64,000 nt of DNA from Isoetes taiwanensis (GCA_021234155.1 JAJEKV010000001.1:18621382-18685381); one strand, 5' to 3'; positions 49,346-60,339 are shown, counted from the stretch's first letter. Numbers and translations are program-made. Notes: a model not told the origin generated them from the sequence alone.

Positions 49346-50990
49346 TTAAGCGACCTATATGTACCCAAGCCAAACATCCAAATATAATACCCACTATTAG
49401 AGTTCCTTATATAAAATTTTGTATTGGGGATTTTTCGTACCAGGCTTGGTCATGTTATCTCATATGTTCAGTAATTATAACGTCGACTAGGTGGGAGGGG
49501 AATGTGACTAATATGGTTGTTACAACTAAGGGACTAGATACTGGCATATTTTTTGAGTAGTTAATATCTTCCCAAAATATTATCAGGATGCTAAATCTTC
49601 CCAAAATATTATCAGGATGCTAAATCTATCTACCTACATATTGTATGCAGGATTTTAAGATCCAGAATATTGTTGGGTCCTGTGATGTTAAATTTCCGAT
49701 AAGACTCGAAGGTCTGGCATATGCCCACGGCCATTTCTCCAGTGTAAGTATATAAAATTAAAGTCTTGATGCTAAAGCTTTTGCACCTACTATCTAGCAT
49801 TTTAATTTTGTATATTTTAATTTTGTAGTAATGAGCCGAGTTATTCCACGGATTGATCTACGGATGAAACAACCCAAGATTGTGCTCCTCATATTTGTAT
49901 CTGGGAAGATTGTGCTTACTGGTGGAAAGGTTATAGTTGAAGTATACTATCTACAAATTTTTTTAAATCTGTCTTAACTTGGTATTTATGCTTCCGGGTT
50001 AGAGATGAAATCTATGATGCTTTTGAGAACATCTATCCCGCCTCTTAAGCGAAGTTCGTGAAGATGCAACAATGGTAAGTTCTTTTGCTCAACTGTTTGA
50101 ATACATTGTAAATTGAAACTAATGTTTTTGGTTGGGTGTTCATAGATAGCTAAAATTTCATGGAGCATGTGCCGAGAAGTCATATGAAAATTGAAATAAG
50201 TAAATGGGGAGTTAAAAGTTTGAATTATGACGAGTGCATCAGACATCATGAAGGCTCTGAAGAACATTATGATCAAACACTTGTAATTGTCCAACAGTCC
50301 AAGTGCATACTTTTGAAAAGATATCATTGACTTAATTAAAGAGACATGTCTAAGTCTCAGTTGTACACAGCTAAAGAGATCAGTTATACATGTTTCTGTC
50401 TTCCAGAGATATGCTCAGGCTTTGGACTTCACTTTGTTGAGTGAGGGCCCAGCTGCTGTGGACGGGCTGTGGGTTGGTTTTAATTAATTGCTTTTCTGAT
50501 TCTGATACCCAGTTTACCCAGTTTTATAGAACTGAGGGGCTAATCAATCTGAGCAATTAAAACAGTCTTGTTTGAAGCCAAAATTCAAACTACCAATCAT
50601 GGAATGCTATCTATAGTTAAATCAACTAGTATCAAGGAAATTAATATCAAGCACAGGCTTCACTGGAGCCACCTAGAGCATGAAGGAAAATACCATTCAA
50701 GTTTCAAACCAGGAAGAACCCTAAATACTGACTGGATGCAACATTTGCGGACTGGATGTAAAAATACGGTAGAGGGTAGGATACATGAATGAAAAATGGA
50801 CGTAAAAATAAGGTTGAGGGTAGGGCAAGAAGTGCTTAGACTGGATGTAAAAGTATGGAATCGGGTATGATTCTTCGACAGTATGGGACCGTATACATAG
50901 GGGTTTCTATGGAGGGTCAGCTGTATACAGAGGGGTTTCTCCTGACTTGATGCACGCACATGCCATATGCCCCTTATATAGAGGTGAACC
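49346..50990. other. Right interior of the TIR element, no gene seen
   Basis: Holds a short tandem (GCGCCTAGGTTAA twice, 49324-49349) and TATTATCAGGATGCTAAATC repeated near 49578-49625. Near the right end, GGATGTAAAA-type words and AGGGTAGG recur. No coding domain is seen. Confidence 0.5.
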
Positions 50991-50997
50991 CCCCGGG

Positions 50998-51426
50998 ATA
51001 TTTATCCATTGCCTGAAGTTTCTGCAACTCAGTGGCTCCAACTCGTTCAAAAAAACTTTCCCATGCAGCTAAGAATCCCATAACTGTAGGGGGACTCCTT
51101 TTTTCCCCTGAGAAAGTCGGCATGCCCTCCACTTTCTGCAGCCATTTAATCCTGGTAGAAGCATTAGCTAGATTAGGAGAATTTGGCGGAGAATTTGTAG
51201 GCGGCGGTGGATTAACAGGTGGAGGTTGATTTGGAAGTGGAGGCTGGGAATTGCTAGGTAAGAATCCGTAAAGCAAAGCTATTTGCTCCAACTTGGTTTG
51301 ATAATCTTGCTCGATGATGTAGTGTGGCAAAGCAATTTGATTAGCAATTTGCTTGGCTATAAAATCCGCAGATTCTTAATGCCTCGTTGGTATCGTTGAT
51401 CGTGAGATATTAAAACGGCCGGCCAT
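50998..51426 (-). pseudogene. gag unit 1, N-terminal part, copy 2
   Basis: Start ATG at 51424-51426. The frame at 50974-51330 reads through the proline-rich linker to SPPTVMGFLAAWESFFERV and LQKLQAMDKY, then hits the TIR element. This copy keeps CCCAT near 51068-51072, which units 2 and 3 lack, so it shows the unbroken form of that segment. Confidence 0.8.
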
Positions 51427-51457
51427 TGCACAGATATGGGAACGTAATCTAGGCTCG

Positions 51458-52202
51458 ATATATGTTTTATGAAATTGCAATATAGCCACAAATTTTATAT
51501 CCAATACCGGATCAAGAGCAAACAAAAAAATTGAGATTCTATTATTCGAAGTTACAACCGGCCCAAAGCCTGGACAACTGACAGGAGTACACTTTCAAAC
51601 CACCCAACTGGGCTCAAACACAAGAAATCATTATCTTGATTGCAACAAGGATCCAATGTCCCCTGAAGCGGCAAGTCTTGCCTGGGAATTCGTACTGGCA
51701 GTAGCGTCTATGGCAAAGTTTTCCAGAAGGCTTGGCAGGATTACAAAGTTCTGAGCAGAGAGAGGTCAAAGGCTATAATCAGAGATGGCGGACTGTGCTA
51801 GGCTAGTATCCGATGCCCTCAATGTGGATTTCACATCTATTTATACAGATTTGGGAACGTCCCCTTTTTCCGGTGTTCTTCCTTTTTTTGCAGCTTTAGT
51901 TTGAGAAAAGGCAGCCAAGAATAGGTGTGATAATTTCAGTTGGAAATCGGCCTTTTCTAATTTGAGATCATCTCTGAATCCGGTAGCCTAGGTAATGGGT
52001 TCGACTGGATTGGAGCACTTCCGGATCAGTTCCGGGAAGATTGGGACTATAATCGTGGCTGGCAGTTTATCCACCGTTATCAGCCAGGTCATAACAATTG
52101 ATAACAAGGATATTTGGTCAATTTGTTATTCTTTTCCATAAGCCATGCCCATGCCATTGGATCCTTGTGCCTTGAGCCTCTCCCCCGAGCCGCTCCGTAT
52201 CA
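51458..52202 (-). repeat. LTR 2 of array, copy 2
   Basis: Ends CGTATCA next to a polypurine tract (reversed, 52203-52219). At the gag side the PBS is collapsed to CTCGATATATG. Confidence 0.85.
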
Positions 52203-52590
52203 AGTCCTTCCCTTCTTTCAGTCGATCGTCCTCGATCGCTTTATAACCCTGAAAGAAAACCCTTGTCATGAAAAGAGGTGTGTTGGTCCTTCCCTTCTTA
52301 AGGCCAATCTCTTCTCCCTGGGAATGTTCTTTTTCTGATCCTCCAAGGCAGGGTCCGCGCTTGGACAGAAAAATCCATCAAGTAGGCGTCCCTCTCTTGA
52401 ACAGTCATGGCATCCCCAGCCCTTTTTGATATTCCAAGTAGGTTCCCCCCCTACTCGGACAGAAAGTAAATTCCTTTCTAATAAGAAAGATAGTTACCTT
52501 CCATTAGGAAGCAATAAAAAATTTCATTTTATTCAAATAAAGAAAATCACACATATTCAGGTAGTTATACCCTACTAAAACTCAAACCAA

Positions 52591-53809
52591 CTAAGATAAA
52601 TGACCGATAGTATGACCGATAGTTAATCGGCTTCTTTCAAACTCCCTGGCTGCAGCTTTGTCAGCAGCTTTGTCAGCTTTCCCATGAGAACTGTCAGATG
52701 TTTCTGCAATGGTATGCATTAACACTTTTCCTTTATCTTCCTTGCTCTTGGGAAGTTCAACTTCAGTTTGGGGCTTATCTGTAGGTGTCTGCCTTTTTGG
52801 GCAAAAAGCTTTGAAGTGAGGTCCACCACATATGTAGCAACCTCTTTCCGGTGCATTCGCCCGCTCCTGAGTCGTACGTTGCTCCGTACCCCTGTTCCGG
52901 TTACTTGTGTCTCTGCGATCATCATTGAACCTAACTCTTTTTGCTCCATTGTTATTTGCCTTATCTGTGTCGCGCTTGCCATTATTTTCCTTGGGATACC
53001 CTTCCCATATATCATACTTTGCCCCCTTAGGATTAAATTTTTTCTTCGGCAGCCTTCGGCTTTCGCATCAGCTTCATCTAATGTTTGAGGTTCAATGAGC
53101 CTAAGCTCTGCATACAACTCATCTCTTAACCCAGAAATATATTTCCTTGTTAACTCTTTATCGCTGAGACCTTCCATTTGAACCGACAAATGGTTAAATT
53201 TGCTTGTGTACTGATAGACAGATTCTCGTTCTCCTTGTGTGAATATATTCCATTCCCTTCGAAGATCTACAAAGTAGCTTGCAGGTAAGTTATGGCTTTC
53301 GAAGGCTCTTTTAAATTCCCGCCACGTTTTAATCACCGGGACCATTCTCTTCCTTCCCTGCCACCAAATTCGGGCGACATCGGTAAGATATTTATCCATT
53401 GCCTGAAGTTTCTGCAACTCAGTGGCTCCAACTCGTTCAAAAAAACTTTCCCATGCAGCTAGGAATTAACTGTAGGGGGACTCCTTTTTTCCCCTGAGAA
53501 AGTTGGCATGCCCTCCACTTTTTGCAGCCATTTAATCCTGGCAGAAGCATTAGCTGGATTAGGAGAATTTGGCGGAGAATTTGTAGGCGGCGGTGGATTA
53601 ATAGGTGGAGGTTGATTTGGAAGTGGAGGCTGGGAATTGCTAGGTAAGAATCCGTAAAGCAAAGCTATTTGCTCCAACTTGGTTTGATAATCTTGCTCAG
53701 ATGTAGGCGGTGGCAAAGCAATTTGATTAGCAATTTGCTTGGCTATAAAATCCGCAGTTCTTAATGCCTGTTGGTACTGTTGATCAGAGATATTAAAACG
53801 GCTGGCCAT
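52591..53809 (-). pseudogene. gag unit 2, nearly intact (one main shift)
   Basis: Gag forms the virus-like particle of the retroelement. It starts at MASRFNISDQQYQQALRTAD (53809) and stops at 52591. It has an N-terminal helical part, a proline-rich linker (PPLPNQPPPINPPPPTNSPP), a Retrotransposon_gag core (WWQGRKRMVPVIKTWREFKR, FTQGERESVYQYTSKFNHLS, YISGLRDELY) at 52719-53417, then a zinc knuckle. The frame breaks at 53459 (PTVNS then stop), where a few bases are missing compared with unit 1. No pol follows. Confidence 0.85.
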
Positions 53810-53842
53810 TGCACAGGATATGGGAACAGAATCTAGGCTCTG

Positions 53843-54586
53843 ATATATGTTTTATGAAATTGCAATATAGCCACAGCTTATATCCAATACCAGATCAAGA
53901 GCAAACAAAAAAAATTGAGATTCTATTATTCAGAGTTACAACCGGCCCAAAGCCTGGACAACTGACAGGAGCACACTTTCAAACCACCCAACCGGGCTCA
54001 AACACAAGAAATCCTTATCTTGATTGCAACAAGGATCCAATGTCCCCTGAAGCGGCAAGTCTTGCCTGGGAATTCGTACTGGCAGTAGCGTCTATGGCAA
54101 AGTTTTCCAGAAGGCTTGGCAGGATTACAAAGTTCTGAGCAGAGAGAGGTCAAAGGCTATAATCAGAGATGGCGGACTGTGCTAGGCTAGTATCCGATGC
54201 CCTCAATGCGGATTTCACATCTATTTATACAGATTTGGGAACGTCCCCTTTTTCCGGTGTTCTTCCTTTTTTTGCAGTTTTAGTTTGAGAAAAGGCAGCC
54301 AAGAATAGGTGTGATAATTTTAGTTGGAAATCGGCCTTTTGTAATTTGAGATCATCTCTGAATCCGGTAGCCTAGGTAATGGGTTCGACTGGATTGGAGC
54401 ACTTCCGGATCAGTTCCGGGAAGATTGGGACTGTAATCGTGGCTGGCAGTTTGTCCACCGTTATCAGCCAGGTCATAACAATTGATAACAAGGATATTTG
54501 GTCAATTTGTTATTCTTTTCCATAAGCCATGCCCATGCCATTGGATCCTTGTGCCTTGAGCCTCTCCCCCGAGCCGCTCCGTATCA
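53843..54586 (-). repeat. LTR 3 of array, copy 2
   Basis: 744 bp. It ends CGTATCA at 54581-54586 and is followed by the reversed polypurine tract at 54587-54603. The gag-side junction is CTCTGATATATG, lacking CCACTTGA of the full PBS. Confidence 0.85.
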
Positions 54587-54603
54587 GGTCCTTCCCTTCT
54601 TTC
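54587..54603 (-). other. Polypurine tract of the gag-only element
   Basis: On the minus strand this is GAAAGAAGGGAAGGACC directly before the LTR start TGATACGG, the normal plus-strand priming site. Equivalents lie at 52203-52219 and 41647-41660. Confidence 0.8.
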
Positions 54604-54991
54604 AGTCGATCGTCCTCGATCGCTTTATAACCCTGAAAGAAAACCCTTGTCATGAAAAGAGGTGTGTTGGTCCTTCCCTTCTTAAGGCCAATCTCTTCTC
54701 CCTGGGAATGTTCTTTTTCTGATCCTCCAAGGCAGGGTCCGCGCTTGGACAGAAAAATCCATCAAGTAGGCGTCCCTCACTTGAACAGTCATGGCATCCC
54801 CAGCCCTTTTTGATATTCCAAGTAGGTTCCCCCCCTACTCGGACAGAAAGTAAATTCCTTTCTAATAAGAAAGATAGTTACCTTCCATTAGGAAGCAATA
54901 AAAAATTTCATTTTATTCAAATAAAGAAAATCACACATATTCAGGTAGTTATACCCTACTAAAACTCAAACCAAAATAAAACTCAAACCAA
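54604..54991 (-). other. 3' non-coding part of the gag-only unit
   Basis: About 390 bp between the gag stop and the polypurine tract, repeated in every unit and containing AGTAGGGGGGGAACC (minus strand). No ORF is supported. Confidence 0.6.
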
Positions 54992-56208
54992 CTAAGATAA
55001 ATGACCGATAGTATGACCGATAGTTAATCGGCTTCTTTCAAACTCCCCCGGGTCGCGGCTTTGTCGTGACTTTGTCAGCTTTCCCATGAGAACTGTCAGA
55101 TGTTTCTGCAATGGTATGCATTAACACTTTTCCTTTATCTTCCTTGCTCTTGGGAAGTTCAACTTCAGTTTGGGGCTTATCTGTAGGTGTCTGCCTTTTT
55201 GGGCAAAAAGCTTTGAAGTGAGGTCCACTACATATGTAGCAACCTCTTTTAAGGTGCATTCGCCCGCCTCCCGAAGTCGTGACGTTGTTCAGTACCCTCC
55301 TAGGTTACTTGTGTCTCTGCGATCATCATTGAACCTAACTCTTTTTGCTCCATTGTTATTTGCCTTATCTGTGTCGCGCTTGCCATTATTTTCCTTGGGA
55401 TACCCTTCCCATATATCATACTTTGCCCCCTTAGGATTAAATTTTCTTTCTGCAGCTTCGGCTTTCCGTACCACTTCATCTAATGTTTGAGGTTCAATGA
55501 GCCTAAGCTCTGCATACAACTCATCTCTTAACCCAGAAATATATTTCCTTGTTAACTCTTTATCGCTGAGACCTTCCATTTGAACCGACAAATGGTTAAA
55601 TTTGCTTGTGTAATCGATAGATGATTCTCGTTCTCCTTGTGTGAATATATCCCATTCCCTTCGAAGATCTACAAAGTAGCTTGCAGGTAAGTTATGGCTT
55701 TCGAAGGCTCTTTTAAATTCCCGCCACGTTTTAATCACCGGGACCATTCTCTTCCTTCCCTGCCACCAAATTCGGGCGACATCGGTAAGATATTTATCCA
55801 TTGCCTGAAGTTTCTGCAACTCAGTGGCTCCAACTCGTTCAAAAAAACTTTCCCATGCAGCTAGGAATTAACTGTAGGGGGACTCCTTTTTTCCCCTGAG
55901 AAAGTTGGCATTCCCTCCACTTTTGCACCATTTAATCCCTCGCGTAAGCATTTGGATTAGGAGAATTCCCATGGAGAATTTGTAGGCGGCAGTGGATTAA
56001 CAGGTGGAGGTTGATTTGGAAGTGGAGGCTGGGAATTGCTAGGTAAGAATCCGTAAAGCAAAGCTATTTGCTCCAACTTGGTTTGATAATCTTGCTCAGA
56101 TGTAGGCGGTGGCAAAGCAATTTGATTAGCAATTTGCTTGGCTATAAAATCCGCAGTTCTTAATGCCTGCTGGTACTGTTGATCAGACATATTAAAACGG
56201 CTAGCCAT
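54992..56208 (-). pseudogene. gag unit 3, next to the outer 5' LTR
   Basis: Start ATG at 56206-56208, reading MASRFNMSDQQYQQALRTAD. The core (55289-55819) is well kept: IWWQGRKRMVPVIKTWREFK, YISGLRDELYAELRLIEPQT and FNDDRRDTSN. A zinc knuckle CYICSGPHFKAFC (C-x2-C-x3-H-x4-C) lies at 55038-55259. Frame breaks occur near 55280, 55860 and 55950. The last two fall in stretches that also differ between units by short losses, and the 55950 break is in a noisy patch. Confidence 0.85.
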
Positions 56209-56234
56209 TGCACAGGATATGGGAATAGAATCTA

Positions 56235-56247
56235 GGCTCTGATACCA
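56235..56247 (-). other. Primer-binding site, initiator tRNA-Met type
   Basis: The minus strand reads TGGTATCAGAGCC, two bases inside the 5' LTR end. This is the standard tRNA-iMet PBS and fixes the orientation of the array. Confidence 0.9.
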
Positions 56248-56249
56248 CT

Positions 56250-56993
56250 TGATATGTTTTATGAAATTGCAATATAGCCACAGCTTATATCCAATACCAG
56301 ATCAAGAGCAAACAAAAGAAATTGAGATTCTATTATTCAGAGTTACAACCTGCCCAAACCCTGGACAACTGACAGGAGCACACTTTCAAACCACCCAACC
56401 GGGCTCAAACACAAGAAATCGTTATCTTGATTGCAACAAGGATCCAATGTCCCCTGAAGCGGCAAGTCTTGCCTGGGAATTCGTACTGGCAGTAGCGTCT
56501 ATGGCAAATTTTTCCAGAAGGCTTGGCAGGATTACAAAATTCTGAGCAGAGAGAGGTCGAAGGCTATAATCAGAGATGGCGGACTGTGCTAGGCTAGTAT
56601 CCGATGCCCTCAATGCGGATTTCACATCTATTTATACAGATTTGGGAACGTCCCCTTTTTCCGGTGTTCTTCCCTTTTTTGCAGTTTTAGTTTGAGAAAA
56701 GGCAGCCAAGAATAGGTGTGATAATTTCAGTTGGAAATCGGTCTTTTCTAAGTTGAGATCATCTCTGAATCCGGTAGCCTAGGTAATGGGTTCGACTGGA
56801 TTGGAGCACTTCCGGATCAGTTCCGGGAAGATTGGGACTGTAATCGTGGCTGGCAGTTTGTCCACCGTTATCAGCCAGGTCATAACAATTGATAACAAGG
56901 ATATTTGGTCAATTTGTTATTCTTTTCCATAAGCCATGCCCATGCCATTGGATCCTTGTGCCTTGAGCCTCTCCCCCGAGCCGCTCCGTATCA
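56250..56993 (-). repeat. LTR 4 (outer 5' LTR), copy 2
   Basis: 744 bp, from TGATATG to CGTATCA, flanked by the PBS on one side and CTTAA on the other. It is the cleanest LTR for reference. Confidence 0.9.
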
Positions 56994-57243
56994 CTTAAGT
57001 TATGTTGTCTCTCCATGCCCAGTATTTTACTCTGGTTGCATTCTAATATTAAGGATAAAAAACATTTTTGAATTCAATAAAATGCAAATTATATATAGCA
57101 TAATATAATGTTATTCAAACTTGATCATTATAAATAAATACAAAATGCAGAACAGTGTGCCAAAATGATTCACAAATAATAAGTTTGTGTCAATCCTAAT
57201 GTCATTTAGTGTCTTGGCATCTTATATATAATGTTCATGTACA

Positions 57244-57310
57244 TCTCTCTCTCTCCCTCCCTCCCTCCCTCCCTCCCTCCCCCTCCCTCCCCTCTCTCTC
57301 TCTCTCTCTC
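57244..57310 (+). repeat. (TCCC)n/(TC)n microsatellite, copy 2
   Basis: CT, then CCCT, then CT runs. Longer than in copy 1 (23371-23427). Confidence 0.9.
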
Positions 57311-57330
57311 ATAATTTCTTATATGTATTC

Positions 57331-58187
57331 TTGAAACTAATAAGTGTACATCTAATTATTGGTGTGGCATGCATCGTCATCTCTATCATTAGCAACTTAT
57401 TGAGAACAATTATATGTTTTCATATAGTGGGCTTACTCTGGTGGTCTGGCGTTTGGGCGATGGCAGGATTAACGAGCATAAAGAGTTCGAGCTTATTTCT
57501 GGGGTGCCGAAGAAAAACTTCCCATCCGAAGAAAAATCATGGTATATTCCATTCCCTCTTTCCACTTCTGATAATGATTTCTAGCATTTTTACCTTTGAT
57601 TCATCTTATCTTATCTTATCTTATCTTATCTATCTGAAACCTATAGTACCACGATTCTAGCATCCTTTTTCATGATTTTGGAGTTGGGTTCTTCTGAAAC
57701 ATTGTTGTATTCAAGAGATTCTAGCATCGTTTTGCACGATTTCATGTAAATTCTAGCATCCTTTTCCATGATTTTGCAGTTGGGTTCTTCCGAAATTTGT
57801 ATCAGACATGGTTTAGCAGTGTTTTGCACTGTCTTTTGTTGCGTTCTGCGAAAATTAATTCGGCAGATATTCCGGCAGATGTTTTCTGCGGTTTTTTGTT
57901 TCCCTGAAAATGGGCCTCTGTTCTAACACTGACTCTAAAAATGGGTTTGACAAACAAAAGCCCTGACAAAAGCCTCTATTCTAATGCGGTTTCTGTCGGC
58001 CTTCTGTCAAAGTTGCTTATGAAATTGCACGTTTTGCTAAACAATGTGTGGAAGATGACCCTGATCAACGTCCCATATGAGGGCCGTTGCTTACAAACTT
58101 TCTAATTACTTGGAACTGTCAGAGAAATGGGAGAAAGAACTTGCTCGAACTCGCCAGTATCAGAGTGCAACGATGGAAGCTAGATGA
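57331..58187 (+). pseudogene. Receptor-like kinase fragment, copy 2
   Basis: 57331-57590 encodes a hydrophobic span (GVACIVISIISNLL) and a juxtamembrane-like stretch FELISGVPKKNFPSEEKSW once a shift is allowed. At 58012 the frame reads VAYEIARFAKQCVEDDPDQRP, the subdomain XI arginine region of plant receptor kinases. After a one-base shift it reads KLSNYLELSEKWEKELARTR and ends at 58187. The ATP-binding, catalytic (HRD) and DFG parts are missing, so this is a remnant. The intact gene would sense an outside ligand at the plasma membrane. Confidence 0.6.
57601..57634 (+). repeat. (TTATC)n microsatellite, copy 2
   Basis: About six TTATC units. It matches 23711-23740. Confidence 0.85.
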
Positions 58188-58436
58188 TTATCACATAAGT
58201 GCCGTTCTCCTGTGAATACCAGGTAAAAAGAATTCAAGTTTTGATGCTTGGTTTTCAACAACAATGGAGCCAGTGTGGAGAAAGCCATTGTGATTGAGGA
58301 TTTATGTAGATACATGATATCCTCCATGAGGATTTATTGTACAGACTCATTCATAATACAGACCCATTTAATAGGGTATGCATCGTTGCTGAAGTTTTCC
58401 ATGTACTATATAGGTGAGATTTACGATCATTTTCCT

Positions 58437-58504
58437 TAACCTCTCTAAATTCATGGATTACAGTGTGGCATAACCTCTCTAAATTCATGGATTACAGTGT
58501 GGCA
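58437..58504 (+). repeat. 34-bp tandem repeat, two units
   Basis: TAACCTCTCTAAATTCATGG and the following 14 bases occur twice in a row. Confidence 0.9.
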
Positions 58505-58800
58505 TCACATTTATAATCATCTATCCCTTAATTTTAACTCTGGTCTATTGTAATAGAGGCATAATTCCATCATCAAATGCGGTCTCAAGAAGGTAAAGTT
58601 CCATGTAATCTATATGTGACACTGGATATGGGTTTAACTACATCAACATCTGGCATTATATTTTCTGTTATGGGATTAACTACATCTGACATTTGCCACT
58701 ATATTTCGTAGAAGAACTGCCACCAAAAATTTTAGCACCGAGAACATTATAGGATATGGGGGTGCATCAAAGTATATAGGGTAGTGTTTCCAACGACATT

Positions 58801-59058
58801 CCTGTTGCAGTAAAGCTTATGCAGCAAAATGACAAGGAGGAGGAGGAGGTTAAGTTTTTGAATCATTTCTTAGCAGAAGTCTAGGCTATAGGGAATACCA
58901 AGCACAAAAATCTTGTTAATATTATGGGTTACTGGCTCTGATCTCTGTTGCTCTGTCCTGCTGCAAAGACAATCCAAATGATAGGCCAGGCATGAGGGTG
59001 ATACGAAATATGCTCTCTGATATTCAAAGGCACAGCAGAGACATTAAGATTAATTATC
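58801..59058 (+). pseudogene. Second receptor-kinase fragment
   Basis: The frame from 58801 reads PVAVKLMQQND, with the VAVK lysine of subdomain II, then FLNHFLAEV, an in-frame TAG, and AIGNTKHKNLVNIMGYW (subdomains III-IV). After a gap it reads CCKDNPNDRPGMRVIRNMLS (subdomain XI). The catalytic loop and DFG part are gone and stops interrupt it. It lies just outside the duplicated block and in the same direction as the 57331 fragment, so both may come from one kinase gene or a tandem pair. Confidence 0.7.
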
Positions 59059-59059
59059 C

Positions 59060-60330
59060 CAACTGGGAAACACTACTAGACAGCCCTACATACGAAGCAT
59101 GCGCTATCGTTTATAGTTGACTTCTCTCCATCACCTTTTCTGACATGCATAATCTTCATGTCTCTTCTTTGATATAATTCTACTATTTTGCATCATTCGT
59201 GTTCCAAGATTGGCTTTTTCTACACACAACATAGCATAGAAATTGAGGTCTGGTATTATAAATTAGTGATACAAGAAATTTATCGCGGCCGCCGCGAACA
59301 TTTCTCTTCCTTTGACTCATTTTATTGGTCGAAATGATGCTAGGGACACGCAATATGCAAGATACCTAGGCTCGAATTAAATAACATATCAATAACATAT
59401 CAATAGTATATGTTTGATATTGAAATATTGATGGTTGCACTTTTCCTTAGTGCTAGGAACACATATCAAAGGCCTTAACATTTTGGGCAGTGAGAACCAG
59501 TCTGTGCATGTCACTGCTCCTTTCACATTACCATGAGAAGTGCATGAATTGGGGCACCAGGGAATATTATTCCTTCAAACGCTACATCGTTCTTTAATAG
59601 ATTGAGGGAGTGAGATTATCTTGGCTGTAGGCTTTTGCTCTTGTTGCGCTCTAGAATAAATCTATTTCTGGTGTTGAGAGTAGATATTGATTTTTCCTTC
59701 TAGGCATGGAATTGGTTAGACAGTCAAATACAGTTTAGAGCTCCAAATTATCAAGTAGAGTTGGTCCTGTCTTCTGCCTCAAAGGAAGCCAAATTGACTA
59801 AAGAGGAGATAGATTGCAGCCATTGTTTTCTATTCATGCATATGCAGCTCTAAAACTATCAGCTCAAGCATTGGTTAGTTGCCTGGAGTGCTCACTTGAT
59901 ATTATTGTCTTAAAACTGTTACCGAAATCTGATAGTTCAGAATTTGCCTTCATCATGTCATAGGAATAATTGCATTTGGGCGGTTGTGGCAAAAAGGGAC
60001 ATTTTTGCCCCACAACTTCGTTTATATGACTGTGCATTTAAATTATAGTTTTTCCTTCAGAAAGTCCTTTTGGTCATGTAGTATGGGAGCATAGAGGGTT
60101 GAATTGGTAAATCTACTCTCCAATGGGACCATGCTGTATTATGGAAGCATATGCTCTACTCTCCAATGGGACCATGTTGTACAAAATAATGAGACTAAGA
60201 AGGTTCTCTTTTCTCTTTCATCATCTACTCACCGTTAAAAATACAGGACCCTCCTGTAAGCAAAACAATTCTATCTGCATCATAAAGCAGAGAGACAAGG
60301 GTAACTATAAGAATATATGTCCATAAGCAT
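59060..60330. other. Intergenic, no gene seen
   Basis: AT-rich. AATAACATATC occurs twice at 59380-59402. CTCTCCAATGGGACCATG occurs twice (near 60116 and 60158). No ORF has support. Confidence 0.5.
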
Positions 60331-60339
60331 AAACTCATC

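Larger units (their letters stand above)
42876..50997. mobile_element. 8.1-kb Mutator-like TIR element inserted in gag, carrying a LINE
   Basis: The element interrupts gag unit 1 and is bounded by a 10-bp repeat, ATATTTATCC. The left end reads CTGGGTTCAC and, about 30 bases in, CATGTGCGTG. The reversed right end reads GGGGGGTTCACC and later CATGTGCGTG, so the two ends are imperfect inverted repeats. Target duplications of 8-11 bp are typical of Mutator-like elements. Outside the LINE no transposase is seen, so it is probably non-autonomous. Near the right end GACTGGATGTAAAA-type words repeat, as subterminal repeats often do. Confidence 0.65.
40916..56998 (-). mobile_element. Tandem gag-only LTR retrotransposon array, copy 2
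   Basis: CTTAA lies at 40916-40920 immediately before the first LTR and at 56994-56998 immediately after the last, a 5-bp target duplication. Inside, on the minus strand, are four LTRs and three gag interiors with a period of about 2.4 kb. Each unit is LTR, (PBS), gag, about 400 bp non-coding, polypurine tract, then the LTR shared with the next unit. No protease, RT or integrase is present. This layout matches the non-autonomous TR-GAG class, but as a tandem array. Such elements depend on enzymes from a related full element. The gypsy element at 24460-28500 is not obviously that partner. Confidence 0.85.
35889..58348 (+). repeat. Copy 2 of the large direct duplication
   Basis: Collinear with positions 1-24450 in the same orientation. 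The LTR array and LINE are much cleaner here than in copy 1, whereas the dirigent gene is worse. It ends near 58348 and is followed by sequence not seen after copy 1. Confidence 0.95.
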
